From positions 69,692,944 to 69,756,943 of the forward strand of contig OX419755.1 of assembly GCA_948567375.1 (NCBI GenBank): a DNA stretch of 64,000 nucleotides, written 5' to 3'. Under the pieces are notes generated by a model. It saw only the letters and a list, made by a program, of their open reading frames with translations. It was not told the DNA's origin and ran no database searches. The DNA comes from Lunularia cruciata (lineage: Eukaryota > Streptophyta > Marchantiopsida > Lunulariales > Lunulariaceae). Positions within the stretch are counted from its first letter, which is position 1; the number at the start of each line of letters is the position of its first letter. This document shows, in pieces, positions 42,121-53,990 of the stretch. A program made the position numbers and the translations under genes.

Positions 42121-43745
42121 TAAGACATAATAGAGTTTCAAAGAAAGGAATTTGGTCTTTGATTTAAAACATTATAAAACAAGTATTAACATGACTAAAT
42201 ATTCTATGATTGTGGGTTTGTTTTCATATATTTCTGTAGTTTGCCTTCCTGGTCTTTTGCAATCAATTCATTTCTCAACAGATCCTCATGAGATCAACTT
42301 GTTACTTACAAAAATACTTGATTTTGGTCTTTATTGAGTTGTTACATAGATATATCCACAAATATACAAATACCCTTGTTTTCATGTCTCACTTGAGAAA
42401 TGAAGTCTAGTTTGAGTACCTAAACTCCAACAATCAAATTCATATATTGGATTAGTAGTTTGGATTTCCAAGATAACATTTGAATGTTGTTTGAATGTTT
42501 AATCCAATGATTTTAAGAATCATAGAAAGTAGAAACTAAATATATGAAACATGAGGAAATGGAAAATATCTTATCTTTTGTCTTTTATGTATTTCTTTTA
42601 ACATCTTAGAGTTTGAAACCATGACCTCAAGAATCAGATCTTATCCACATTTTATTGTAGCCTTTACTACTTTAACCATACCATGGTTCATCATCAATAC
42701 AATGGTATTTGAATTCCTATGAGTCTCTAAACATAGGAATAACCAATTTTTTTAACCATACTCCTTAATTTAAACTTCTAGATTCATAAATCCTTAACCT
42801 TTGTTTAACATATATTTATTTTATGCTTAATTCTTTCTTCTCGGGTATGTACAAATCTTCTTAGTTGATTACTCTTGATGCTTGACTACTACCTTGTTTG
42901 TGTAGTTAAGAGAGGATGAAATCATGTTTTTCATTTTCTTGTAAGTTTCTTTGGCTCCATTTTCTTGGATTATAATCTAATAGGATGTTCAATTCAAAGA
43001 TTTCTTTCATTGTCAAATCAATTAAAAATACTAATAGATATAAAAAAAAATTAAAAAAAATTTTAATTTTTTTTTTCCATTTTATGATTTCAAATAATTT
43101 TGAAAACTCCTTGATCCTTATGTCTTACAAGTTTGAACTCCAAATTTATAAAATAAAATAAAAAAGAGAAAATAATCATATTCTTCATTCTTCTTGTACT
43201 CCTTTATTTATTATACTAATCTTCTTATTGGATAAAAAATTCAAAAAGCTTCCTATCACAACTTGAACCGTTGGAAATTAATACTTTATTATGAAGTTAA
43301 CCAAAAAAATTGTATTTTTTAAACCCTTATTTAAGACAATAATACTTTATTCAAGTAGTACTAAAATCCAACTTATAATATGGTATCTAAGAGAGAATTC
43401 TTTTATGTTTTTGTTTACTCATAACTTATATACCAAGTCTAAGGTTTTCTATTAACATGGTCTTGATATATATAAAATTGAAAGAGTTTTTCAATGTAAG
43501 CTTAAGCCAACTAGAAATAACATAAATGAAATTTTTTGCCAAAATTACATATAAATTATCCTTTGCATTGTTCTATTGCTCATGGAAAATGGAAAATGGA
43601 AAATAAAATTAGAACAATAGAAAATGAAACACATATTGAAGAGCAAACAATTCCTAAATCTTATGGTCTGAAACAACAAAATTATGATGTATAGTATCCA
43701 AGAGTAGAAAATATGATATTTTCATTTTCACATAACTTTTTATTT
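42121..43745. other. AT-rich intergenic stretch, no gene recognised
   Basis: Strongly AT-rich with poly-A and poly-T runs (43040-43080) and no open frame with a recognisable motif. It ends where the family C LTR begins. Confidence 0.6.
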
Positions 43746-44351
43746 TATAAAACTATTGGCTAGATATTATATCTAGTGGTGGAAATTGGCTTGGTAATAT
43801 TTGAAAGGATGTTATATATGATGGTCTAAGTAGATCAGATAGAGGTGTCCAAAAGAGTACTTTCACTAATAAGGTAGAGATTGGAAACACCTTGAAAACT
43901 TCAAAGCCAATTTTGAAGACCTAAATAGATGAATTAGGCTTTGAAAAAGGAAACCATATTTCCAATTGAAAGAAAAGGTAAGACTTTCTTCCTCTCTTGT
44001 TTTTCTCATTGACAATTTTTTAAAGGTATCTCACTACATTGTTCTAAGCTTCTTATAGGAAGATTCTCCAAAGATTCCCTTTGGTCAAACTTTTTTGACC
44101 AACCAAATAGTACAACTATCAACATGTCACCAATCCATGCAACTAACCTAATGGTGCAGATTGCTTACATGTCACCAATCCATGTATTTGATCCAAGTGT
44201 GGAGTTCCCTTTGAATAGATACTCTTTGATATATAATAGAGGCAATGTGCTCCTTTGGACATCATAGTATTGAGTGATGAAGTATTGTGTTTCTCTTGTA
44301 TTTCTTCTCTTGTGCATCTCTTGGGCATTCTCTTATCCTCAAAATGTTATA
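43746..44351 (+). repeat. Family C copy 2 5' LTR
   Basis: Matches 23417-23999 and 49435-50002 throughout. Its expected TG start reads TA (TATAAAAC) and the end reads TGTTATA. A leader of about 400 bases follows before gag-like sequence. Confidence 0.75.
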
Positions 44352-44939
44352 GAGCAATTGTTTTAATCCAAGAGAGTGGATCGGCCCTCTTGGAGGAACA
44401 CAAGCTACTGAGATTTGAGTAATTTTGAGGGGAGCAAACATAGTGTAATTGATATTTTGGGGTTATTTTAGAGAGAACATGGGGTGGAAGCTCTTGGAGG
44501 ATGATTTCCTACACCCCGCTTTCCATTCTTGAATCCGTTGCACATCAAGATTATGTACATCCAGCATGAGCAAGTAAGAGTATATCTCATTTGGAGTAGA
44601 ATTCATGGACATAATGATGAATTCACCAAATCTGGTGATTCTACCTATGGTGATATATGATAGAGAGTGGGATTTGACAATCTATATTTTGTTATAATAT
44701 AATATATTTGAATATGCCAAATATTCTTCCTTTCAACACTCAAGTAGAAATCCGTTAGGTAGTTAGATTGAAAGTGATATTTAGTGATTTTGTAGTCCAT
44801 AATTTTGGTGAGGAATAATTATCAAAATGTGATAGACCTTGAGGTCCAATGGTAGTCCTAATCATCTATGCACTCCTCAAGTGACAACATGAAACCTCTA
44901 TAAGTAAGAAGTAGCGATTAAATGTTTGTCCTATGTATG

Positions 44940-45990
44940 AATCATGGAATTGCAATTGCAAAATCTAATGCAAGGAATGTAGGGGATGTTGAATGAGTTT
45001 TTAGAGATCAAGATGACAATGGGGGTATTGCAAAGTCAAGTACATACTTTCAAGAATGATCAAGTAATGCAAGAAGAAGAATTATCCTAATACTAACAGC
45101 CAAAGTACCTGGAGAGTCACTCATGCCAATGACACTAACTCCAATCAACAATGAAACCACACTGTTACTATGTATAAAGAAGACATGCAACATTGGGACT
45201 TACAAAGGACAACATTCCATGGGAGTAACAGAAAACTAGATTTCAAGAATATCAATCATTTTGATTATTCATAATTGAAAACATTGATCATTCCGCAAGC
45301 TTGTTTGCATGTGAGTACTTTACCAATAAAGCCCTCACATGGTACAATGCTTGGGAATGATCAATGTTGGCAGAAGGAAGAGAGATCACTTGGACGGCAA
45401 TGCAAGAAGGGCTATTGAAGAATTTCCAATCCATAGATTTCATGTAGATGGATCAAAATTGATTATGGAAGTTGAAACAAAAGAAAAATATATAAGAGTA
45501 CATAGAGGCATTTCTCAATCTATAGGTTATGATGACCAACATGAATCAAATAGAAGCTCTTGAAATTTTCAAATAGGGATAAAAGAGCAAATTCACCAAA
45601 AAGTAATGGTACAAAATCCTTGCACTATTTTTGAAACCATTGCTTACGCTCAAAGAATAGTATGGGTGCTTAGAGGAGGTAAAGAGGTAGTCCCAACTCA
45701 ACATTATCAAGCTAGAACATCACACTTTGGTGGACCAATTCAAATGGAATTGGGCAACATTCTAAGACCGAGGAACATGACTACTCCAAGGAGAATGGAA
45801 AAGGGGTGAAGAAAGGAGAGATAGAGTCTCATGAGGAGAAGAGGCTCAAGTAGAACAACAACATTATTATAATTATGGCTGAATTGGGTACATAATATAT
45901 CAATTTTTTTCCTTGTCTTCTTAGAGACCCTTGACCTTGATACAAGCAACCTTTGAATAATGGAGAGATGAATTAAAGAGGAGGATACTG
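44940..45990 (+). pseudogene. Family C copy 2 gag remnant
   Basis: Collinear with 18926-19960. The zinc knuckle near 45865 reads YYNYG where copy 1 has CYNCG, so both Cys codons have become Tyr codons (TGT to TAT). The open frames at 45339-45563 and 45606-45809 are pieces of it. Confidence 0.7.
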
Positions 45991-46139
45991 AAATCACATC
46001 GGAAAATAAAGATCATTAGTAAATGTACCTCATAGCTTTATTGGCTCAATGAAGAAGAGTAAAATTGAGGCAAGGAAGAGGACAAGTATGCAAAGGTTGA
46101 GGAACAGAAACACATAATTAATTGTCTAAATGGAGTCTT

Positions 46140-47900
46140 ATTAGGCAATCAAGTGAAAGTATTGATAGACCTTTGAGCAACAAAGAATTTCATGTCTTGC
46201 TTTGTTGCAATAAGGTTAGAAATGGAACTACATAAGGATAAGAATGAAGAAGTACAGTTACCTAATGGTTAGAAAGAGAGGATTGAGTCGTTACCTAGAA
46301 AGGTAGCATTATTTGCAAGAGATTATCAAGAAGAAATTGAGTAGCAAGTGATATGATAGCTCATTATGATGTGATCTTAGACATATCGTGGATAGAGCAC
46401 TACAACCTCATGGTTGAGTGGAGAAAGAAAGAAGTGAGAACTAGCCAATGGAAGATCATTGGGGATAAAGGCAAGAATGGCCTCTTTATATCATAGGGAC
46501 AACACTTTATCAATAAGATAAAGAGATGTTTCATGTGTCTAATAAAGGAAGTCCATAGTGCACAACTTGATATATAAATTCTTGAGAATTTGAAAGATGT
46601 GGTTAATGAGTTTCAAAATCTCTTTCTTGATGATTTATTCTCAATATTACCACCACAAAAGAGAGTAGATGATACAATCAAGATACCTCTTGGGAAGACA
46701 TCTCCTTGTAAGGGCACATATCGACTATCACCTCATGAGTTGGAGGAATGTAGGGCTCAAATCAAGGATATGTTGTAAAAAGGGTTTATCCAACCCAATG
46801 TATCACCATATGGGGATCTTGTCTTGTTTGTGAAGAAGGATGGTACAATATGTATGTGTATTGACTACAAGGGCCCAAATCAACAAATAGTGAAGAACAA
46901 ATACCCATTACCTTGCATTGATGGCCTATTTGATCAACTCAATGGAGTAAAACACTTCATCAAACTTGATCTATAGAACAAAAACAACCAAATCAAGATT
47001 ACAAAGGAAGACATACACAAAATTGCCTTTCAAACAAGGTATGGTCACTTTGAATACATGGTGATGCCATTTGGCCTCACCAACGCACTAGACACTTTCA
47101 TGATTTTAATAAATGACATATTTAGTCCAAATGTAGATAAATCTATTATCACTTTCCTGGATGATATCTTAGTCTACAATAAGACAATGATGGAGCACAA
47201 CCAACAATTTGATTCCTTGATGATTTGCAAGAAGTCCTCCACGTTTTATGAGAGAATTAGTTGTATGCCAAAATCCTGAAGTGCAAGTTTGGCAAATCTG
47301 AAGTAGACTACTTAGATCATAAAGTAAGTGTAGAAGGTATCCAAGTGTTAGAAAATAAAATAGAGGTCATTTAAAAATAGGGTGCTCTAAAAGATCATAC
47401 TCAAGTCAAGATTTTTTTGCAATTGACGTGGTTTTATAATCGATTTGTCAAAGACTTCTCCAAGGTCACACAATTTCTAATGGCATTACTTGGCAAGGAG
47501 AAAAAGTGGATGTATGGAACCATACAAGAATTGGCCTTTTAAGAATGGAAAGATGCATTATACGTGCACCAATCTTGAAATGTATGACCCAAAATATCCA
47601 ATCAAGCTGGCTATAAACGCATCAAGCATTATGATAGAAGCAATCCTACAACAAGAATGGAATGATGAATGGCACCTAGTTGCATATTTCTCTCAATAGT
47701 TTTTATCAGCAAATACAATTATCACATCACCAAATGAGAAGAGTTGACCATTGTCCTTGCAATCAAGTATTGGAAGCACTATCTTGGTGAGAAGGCATTT
47801 GTAGTGGAGATAGACCACAAACCTCTAGTCTACCTCAAGACATAAAAAGATCTATCTCAATAGATTTGTTAAGCAAAGTGGAGATAATGGTTTAATATGA
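46140..47900 (+). pseudogene. Family C copy 2 protease, RT and RNase H remnant
   Basis: The protease block is VKVLIDL.ATKNFMSC near 46158, with the stop in the active-site triplet. RT blocks: YRLSPHELEECRAQIKDML (to 46778), [13 protein letters not shown] near 46809, [16 protein letters not shown] near 46897, RYGHFEYMVMPFGLTNA near 47040-47085 and FLDDILVYN at 47153-47180. RNase H remains as AINASSIMIEAILQQEWN (about 47610-47665) and VVEIDHKPLVYLK near 47800-47835. Confidence 0.85.
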
Positions 47901-48129
47901 CGATCACATATGTAGGAGGCAAGAAGCAACTTGTAGATGGATTTACCTAAATGCATATGGCAAACAATTTGGTGATAAAGGTCAAGATGAACCCAAAATT
48001 CTAGCCAAGGATTCTTACTACTATAAAGATTGGCCCATAGATTGTAGGAGCTCAATCATCCAAAGGTGTAACCAATACCCAAGGATTCACCTTTTATGAT
48101 GGCAAGTTATGGATCCCAAATGCACTAGA

Positions 48130-49430
48130 CCTAAGAACCACCATCCTAGTAGAATGTCATGTTTCCGCCATTGCAGGTCACATTGGAGTGGACAAGACCT
48201 TAGATCAATCAAATGCCATTATTCTTGGCCCAAGATGAGCAACAATAGGATGGAGCATGTTTGAAGTTGCCTACTCTATCAAGAAAATAAAGCCTATAAT
48301 CAAGCTCCCACAAGACTCATTCAGCCCCTCCCTACTCTTACACAACATTGGAAATAAGTCAACATGGATCTGGTTTGTGAATTGTCAAACACCACCTCAA
48401 GGTTTGACTCCATTTTAGTCTTTGTAGAACAACTCAACAAATGATGCATGTGTGTCCTACGACCAAGGATGTAATTGCTCCACAATTAGCTCAATTGTAC
48501 TTAATGTAGTCTTTTCTCACCATAGCTTGTCTTGAGTGCTCATCATTGATCAAGGCTCTCAATTCACTAGTTTATTTTGGAAAAAACTCTTTGGCATTTT
48601 CAAAACCAAATTTCAGACCATGCACACGGCATACCATCCACAAACCAATGGACAAATAGAGAGGGCTAATCGCATTATTGAGGTCATGCTTTGGGGCTTC
48701 ACCTTAGAGGAGCAAGAAAGTTGGGATACCATACTTCTATTAGTTGAATTCATCTACAAAAATTCAATGAATGCATCTACATATGTCAAACCATTCTTCT
48801 TCATGTATGGAGAGCACCCTTTCACACCTCCAAGATTTGTAAAGATTTGCCTAATGGCTACAAAAGTTGATATTGTCAACACTTTTGTTTTTAGAATCCA
48901 ATATGGTGTGCAAAATGCTGAGCACAAGTTGCAAATTGCCCAAAATTGACTAAAAAATATATAGATGCACATTATAGGCACATGGGAGATCAAGTTTGGT
49001 CATCCACAACCAACCAGTTGTCCTTTGTAAGTTGAGACTTTGTTTTATTGAGCCTTTTTCCATCCTTTGCCAAATTGGCACAATGGTCTATCACCTCAAG
49101 CTACCACCACACAAGAAGATCCATCTAGTGTTCCATGTTTACTTACTATATAGATATGCACCCTGACCGCCCTACATTCCTTCCACACAAGAATTTATAC
49201 CTTATCCAACACTCATTGATGGCACAAAGGAATATGAGGTCAAACGTTTTCTTTAGAAACACATCCATGGTACTTGCCATCTATATGTGGAATATCTTGT
49301 AAATTGGAAAGGGTGCACATTGTATGAGGCAACATGGGAGCCAACATCTAACTTAACCCATGCACATGTGTTAGTGCAATCTTTTGAGCAACAACTTTGT
49401 AACAAGGACGTTGCATCCTAAAAGCGGGGA
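48130..49430 (+). pseudogene. Family C copy 2 integrase and chromodomain remnant
   Basis: The open frame at 48536-48949 (137 residues) keeps the catalytic core: LIIDQGSQFTSLFWKKLFG with the second Asp, AYHPQTNGQIERANRII with the Glu, in the usual D-35-E spacing. The first Asp block (NMDLVCELSN) is near 48361. At the C-terminus the chromodomain reads VEYLVNWKGCTLYEATWEP (about 49286-49342) followed by LTHAHVLVQSFEQQ, better preserved than in copy 1. The polypurine tract AAAAGCGGGGAGG lies at 49420-49432. Confidence 0.85.
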
Positions 49431-49434
49431 GGTT

Positions 49435-50002
49435 TGTAATACCGTTAACTAGACATATTATCTAGAGGTAGAAATTAGCTTGGTAATATTTGGAAGGATA
49501 TTAAATATTATAGTCTAAGTAAATCAGATAGAGGTGTCACCAAAAGAGTACTTACACTAATAAAGCAGAGACCAAAAACACCTTCAAAACTTCATAGCCA
49601 ATTTTGGAGGTCTAAATAGATGAAATAGACCTCAAAAAATGAAAGGAATCATAGCCTGTGGGGGAAAATCCATTGTCTTCTCTCCCTTTGTTCCATCTTG
49701 TTGAGATCTTTCCATCAATACCTCACCCATACTGTTCTAAGTTTCCTCTTGGAAGATTCTCCAAAGATTCCCTTTGGTCAAACTTGTTTGATCAACCAAA
49801 TAGATAATGATCAACATGTCACCAATCCATGCAACTAACCTAAGGGTGGAGCTTGTTGACATGTCATCAATCCATGTACATGATCCAAGGATGGAGCTCC
49901 CTTTGAGTGGATCCTCTTTGCTATATAATAAAGACAAGGTGCTCCTTTGAGCATCAGATTATTGAGGGATGAAGCCTTGTGTGTTCTCCTGTCATTTAAA
50001 CA
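49435..50002 (+). repeat. Family C copy 2 3' LTR
   Basis: Starts TGTAATACCG directly after the purine tract and keeps the TG edge that the other two copies have lost. The 3' end is judged to be TTTAAACA at 50002, with a short deletion relative to copy 1. Confidence 0.75.
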
Positions 50003-51700
50003 TTAAATATATAATTTTTTCTCCTCTTCTCCTTCTATGTATATTTTTATCTTTTGAAAAATACCTTGTATAAGGTCTTTCCGTTTAAGATTAGTTCCAT
50101 GGTTCTTTCTCACATTTAAGAATACCTTCCACAATATCTCTCTTATTTAGTCAATTGATTCTAAGATTCTTCTCTCCTTTATGGTATGTTATAAAGTGTT
50201 TTTCTATTTTTTAATAATCATTTATGGTTCTTTTTCTCTTTCACAAATCTATACCTGAATTTGTATATTAAGAGATTATGCTCTAATAATGTTTGATATT
50301 AGTGTTCTTAGTATCTACCTTGATTGGACTGCTTTCACACTACACTTAGAAGATTCTTTCAATATTATCTCTTATGCATTCAAATTTAGAGAGTTTAAGA
50401 AAACAAACAGATCTTTAGCAAGTGTTTTATTTTAGTGCAGTATTTTTATGATTTTTTTCTTCTTTATTTCATCAATATGCTTTCTCAACAAGGTGTTACA
50501 ATCTTTGACTCAATTGTATATACAAAGCTAAGAGAAATGCTAAAAGGACCTTTCTTTGTCATTGCTTATTTTAAAGCACTTGTATTATTTGCTTTAGCTA
50601 TTTGATATGGTATGTTTTATTGCTTGTCAATGACACTTAAATGATAGGTCCTAAGACCAAGTTCGACTTTCCTTTGATCATATAGGTACTTCATTTTGAG
50701 TTTTGGAATCAAGATATCAAATAAAATTATAAAGCTCATTTTTTTTGGCTTTATCTATTAGCTCTTGGCTAACAGAGAAATCAATAAAATTTATTGATGG
50801 AAAATTTTTTTTATCTATTCTTAGAAGATTATTGCAGTTCTAGGTGCTATATTAGAAATAGAGGGACCTTTAATTGATAAGGGCTCATCTACAAAGATAC
50901 AGTTTCCTTGCATAGGGTGAGTTTCTTGTCCAGAAGGGTGCCATTGGTTAACTAGCTCTTTGGGTTTTATGGAGGATAGAATTAGTCAAAAATAGTAATA
51001 ATGCAAGATAGGATGACCCTATTTTCATCAATATAGGTTAAAGATAGAATATCCTCTCTAAGTAGTACCTTCAAGATCTATTCATTCATTTCAACAAAAC
51101 ATGTATCTATTATTACAAGTTCATACTATGATGTGTTTATAAATTTAGTTATTTTCTTCTATAAGACGCTAGGTAGATATGAATATTAATTAGATACATG
51201 TATTAAAGCAATTCAACTTGCAATAATTAATTTTTATATTATTATGAAAATTTTCTTAGGCTAGGTTAACCTCTCTACCTCCTCACCGCTTAGTTTTGAG
51301 TGCTATGAGGGTTCTACGTAGTAAATACTATAAATATGTTGATAAGTAATCTCCTAACTTCTAAATTAATTGTTGATGGATAGCCTCCTTATTACTCACT
51401 CACTTCTAAACGTTGAGTGTTGCGGTAGATAAGTATAATATGTACATTACTTATTTCTTTTTGGAAATTTAAAGGATTGCTATCAAAATGCCATTAGAGA
51501 TGGTGTCCTAGTGATGGCAAGAGCGAGGTTACTTCACATGAAAAGAGTCACAATGTACATTTTGCACACTGCAGAATAGCAAATGTAGCAAATTTATGTG
51601 TGATTCTTGACCATCAAGTGAATGTTGCGAGTTTAATAATCAACTAGCCGATGCCCGTCGCGTCGCCATCGGAGTTAAAACTGTTGTGCAAATTTTGCAA
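50003..51700. other. AT-rich intergenic stretch, no gene recognised
   Basis: No frame with a known motif and no clear repeat match inside the window. Two related TTCTAA..GTTGAGTG or TTTTGAGTGCT phrases at about 51290 and 51405 hint at a decayed repeat. Confidence 0.5.
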
Positions 51701-51732
51701 CATTTTTATCGTAACGTTTTTCATAGAGTTAA

Positions 51733-52971
51733 CTAAGGAATTCCATGGGTACCTCCTGGCTTTGAGGAACTTCTCTCGAGCTGAAATTTTGCTATGCACA
51801 TATAGACCCATGCAGCTTTAAAATGAGATATCGATGGAAGTGCTCGGACGGGTAGTTTTGGAAGAGTTTTGTTTACAAGATCCAAAGTTAGCGTATTAGT
51901 ACAGTAAAGATTCCGCACAAGATCTTGTGACCATAGGAGATTTGATCGAAACCAATTAAGTAATTCTGACATTATAGTCAGAGATCCCATACTAGATTTG
52001 ATATCCTTATCATTCTCTAGGTTATCCAGCGCCAATAAAACTGTAACCATGGAAATCTCGGAGTATAGTAATCTGGAACGTAATGATCTCTTTAATTTTT
52101 TATAGAGTCATATAGAAGTAAGAAAAAAAAACATTTTAGAATTAATTTTGGAAGAGCATTTTACACTAGGCGTCCATGGTCTTTCTTATCGTATGTTATA
52201 GCGTATCTAAAGCAACAAGTATCCATTGCCCCCTCAAAGAGAACTTCAACAGATACAATTCACATTAAAAATATTCATGCTTGTGTATGGTTGTTGAAAT
52301 GAACTAAACTTCTAACTACACTTCGTAATCATATGTATACCATATAATCTATACAATGTAGATTAAAAAAAGAGTAATCACATGGCGTTGAATTGATACA
52401 CATTAAAACACTTGTACCATTTAATATGAAGGAATCTGCCCATCCTGTTTCTATATACTTGCTTCTCCTTTTAGCTCGAATCGAAAGCGTCATAGTTTTG
52501 GTTGTAAAATATTTCATTAAACAAGTCGTTGTACAGTACTTTGATTTATTTCATGTATTAGCTTATCTGTATATCTTCCTTGTTCCTGATGTTGTTAAAG
52601 CGTTTCACAAGCTTAAACGAGAAAGTGTAAACCTTGGTTTCATTGCAATGAGGGACAAATATAACGTCCCACAGGATCTTTTGCAGAGTGGGACGGATGG
52701 AATGCTCAGAGATATCTTTTCACTTGGATCTTGAAATTTGAAGGGTTTCGGACGTTCTCCGATACGCCTGCTCATGGGAATGAAGAGGGGAGATTCTGTT
52801 CCTGTTAAACCTCGGGAATACCCGGTAGTCTGAGCCGGTGAACACACTGGTGATACGCGGAGATTTGGCCGAAACTTTTGTGTACATGTGCCGAAAATTT
52901 ACAAAACCCGGTGATGGAAAGTGTGATCCCGGACTGCAGTTGAACATGGAGCTGCTGCTGTGATCACTCAT
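51733..52971 (-). CDS. Possible two-exon gene, product not recognised
   Basis: A tentative model: exon 1 from 52971 (ATG) to 52724, intron 52723-52073 with GTGAAAAG at its start and TTCCAG at its end, exon 2 from 52072 to the stop at 51733. The phases fit and give 195 residues. Exon 1 is Ser- and Arg-rich (MSDHSSSSMFNCSPG at the start, FPRFNRNRISPL); exon 2 is hydrophobic-amphipathic (LLNWFRSNLLWSQDLV). No family is recognised. The gene would be divergent from the MRS2 gene, with start codons 1.0 kb apart, so the GC-richer interval between could be a shared promoter. The splice sites and the uninterrupted frames are the only evidence. Confidence 0.3.
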
Positions 52972-53990
52972 CTCATGGAAGTCAAGAAAAGGAGAAACAA
53001 CGGTGGTGGGATTGGAACGGGCTGGGGTACAGTGGTTGATGCGGACTGTGCTTGAAGTTTTGCTTTCGCGGCCGGGTGGAGGAGGCAGTAGGAGGAATGT
53101 TTAAACGCGTGGCATCTGCGTGAGAGATCTAGCTACCGTAGTAATCCGTCTATCTGGTGGATCTGAATGCTTCAATCTGTTTTCCGCATGAATGTGCAGG
53201 TCTTTCGTTTTGTGGGAGGACTTCTTCTGTTATTCCTTGCTGCAAAGCTACCGCACTCAACAATAGTGTTCTTGCATGCCGTTGGGAACTGCAGGGGGGG
53301 CTCGGCATGCCCCCCATCCTTCTGCTCGAGACATTGTTTTGCGCTCGTTCCTTGATCCTTGCTGCTGCGACTTGAGAACGGATCCGCTTCCCTTTCAATT
53401 GCGGAATTCACCAACTCGTGTTTTTCTCACTGCCGTATACTCACTTTTTGTGTCGTCGCCTTTGTTCCAGAGGTACTTCGACAACAGTGCTGGATGGAAT
53501 TGGCCAAACTTTGTTTTAGGTTTGAAGTCTTGCATTCGTGCCTGAGTTGCAGGCGCCGGATGTCTCTAACAAAGGAGGAAATATTTTTTCTCAGGTTCTA
53601 TAAAATTGTTTCAAATAACTGTAGTGGATGCTACAAGTTTCAAGAGATCTAGTCGACACACGGAATTGAACAGCAAGAAATTGCATGATTTTCGTTGAAC
53701 AATAAGAAATTAAGGGACGTAGCAAAATTAGAACTTGGACAATAGCCCGAGAAGCAGAGATAAGCCTGTCTGGAATCGGGAGGGTGCATATCAGTTGGTT
53801 GGGAGAGCGTAAGTTCTGTTTGGGGTCCAAATCTTGCAATGTAGCCTAGCGCAGGCAAGTAATTGTCTCTCGATCTTTGAATCTCATCACCTTTAGCCCG
53901 TGAAGGTCGTCGAGAAATACTTGCTCAGGAGTTCTACGAGGTGCAGCGGGATAACAGTTGACCGTTTGATCGGCTGCAGTGATCGGAGCC

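Larger units (their letters stand above)
43746..50002 (+). mobile_element. Family C chromovirus, copy 2, full length but inactive
   Basis: About 6.26 kb with an LTR at each end (43746-44351 and 49435-50002) and gag, protease, RT, RNase H, integrase and chromodomain between. By eye the LTRs agree at about four positions in five, so the insertion is old. The 5-bp flanks do not form a clean target duplication, though the LTR edges are uncertain. Reading frames are broken by stops and frameshifts but less so in the integrase. Confidence 0.88.

Noticed and set aside
43741..50007. Target duplication of family C copy 2
   Set aside because: The bases before 43746 and after 50002 do not match, and the LTR edges are too decayed to shift with confidence.
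53157..53652. Overlapping open frames upstream of the MRS2/MGT gene
   Set aside because: They overlap on both strands, have no known motif, and probably lie in the promoter or 5' untranslated region.
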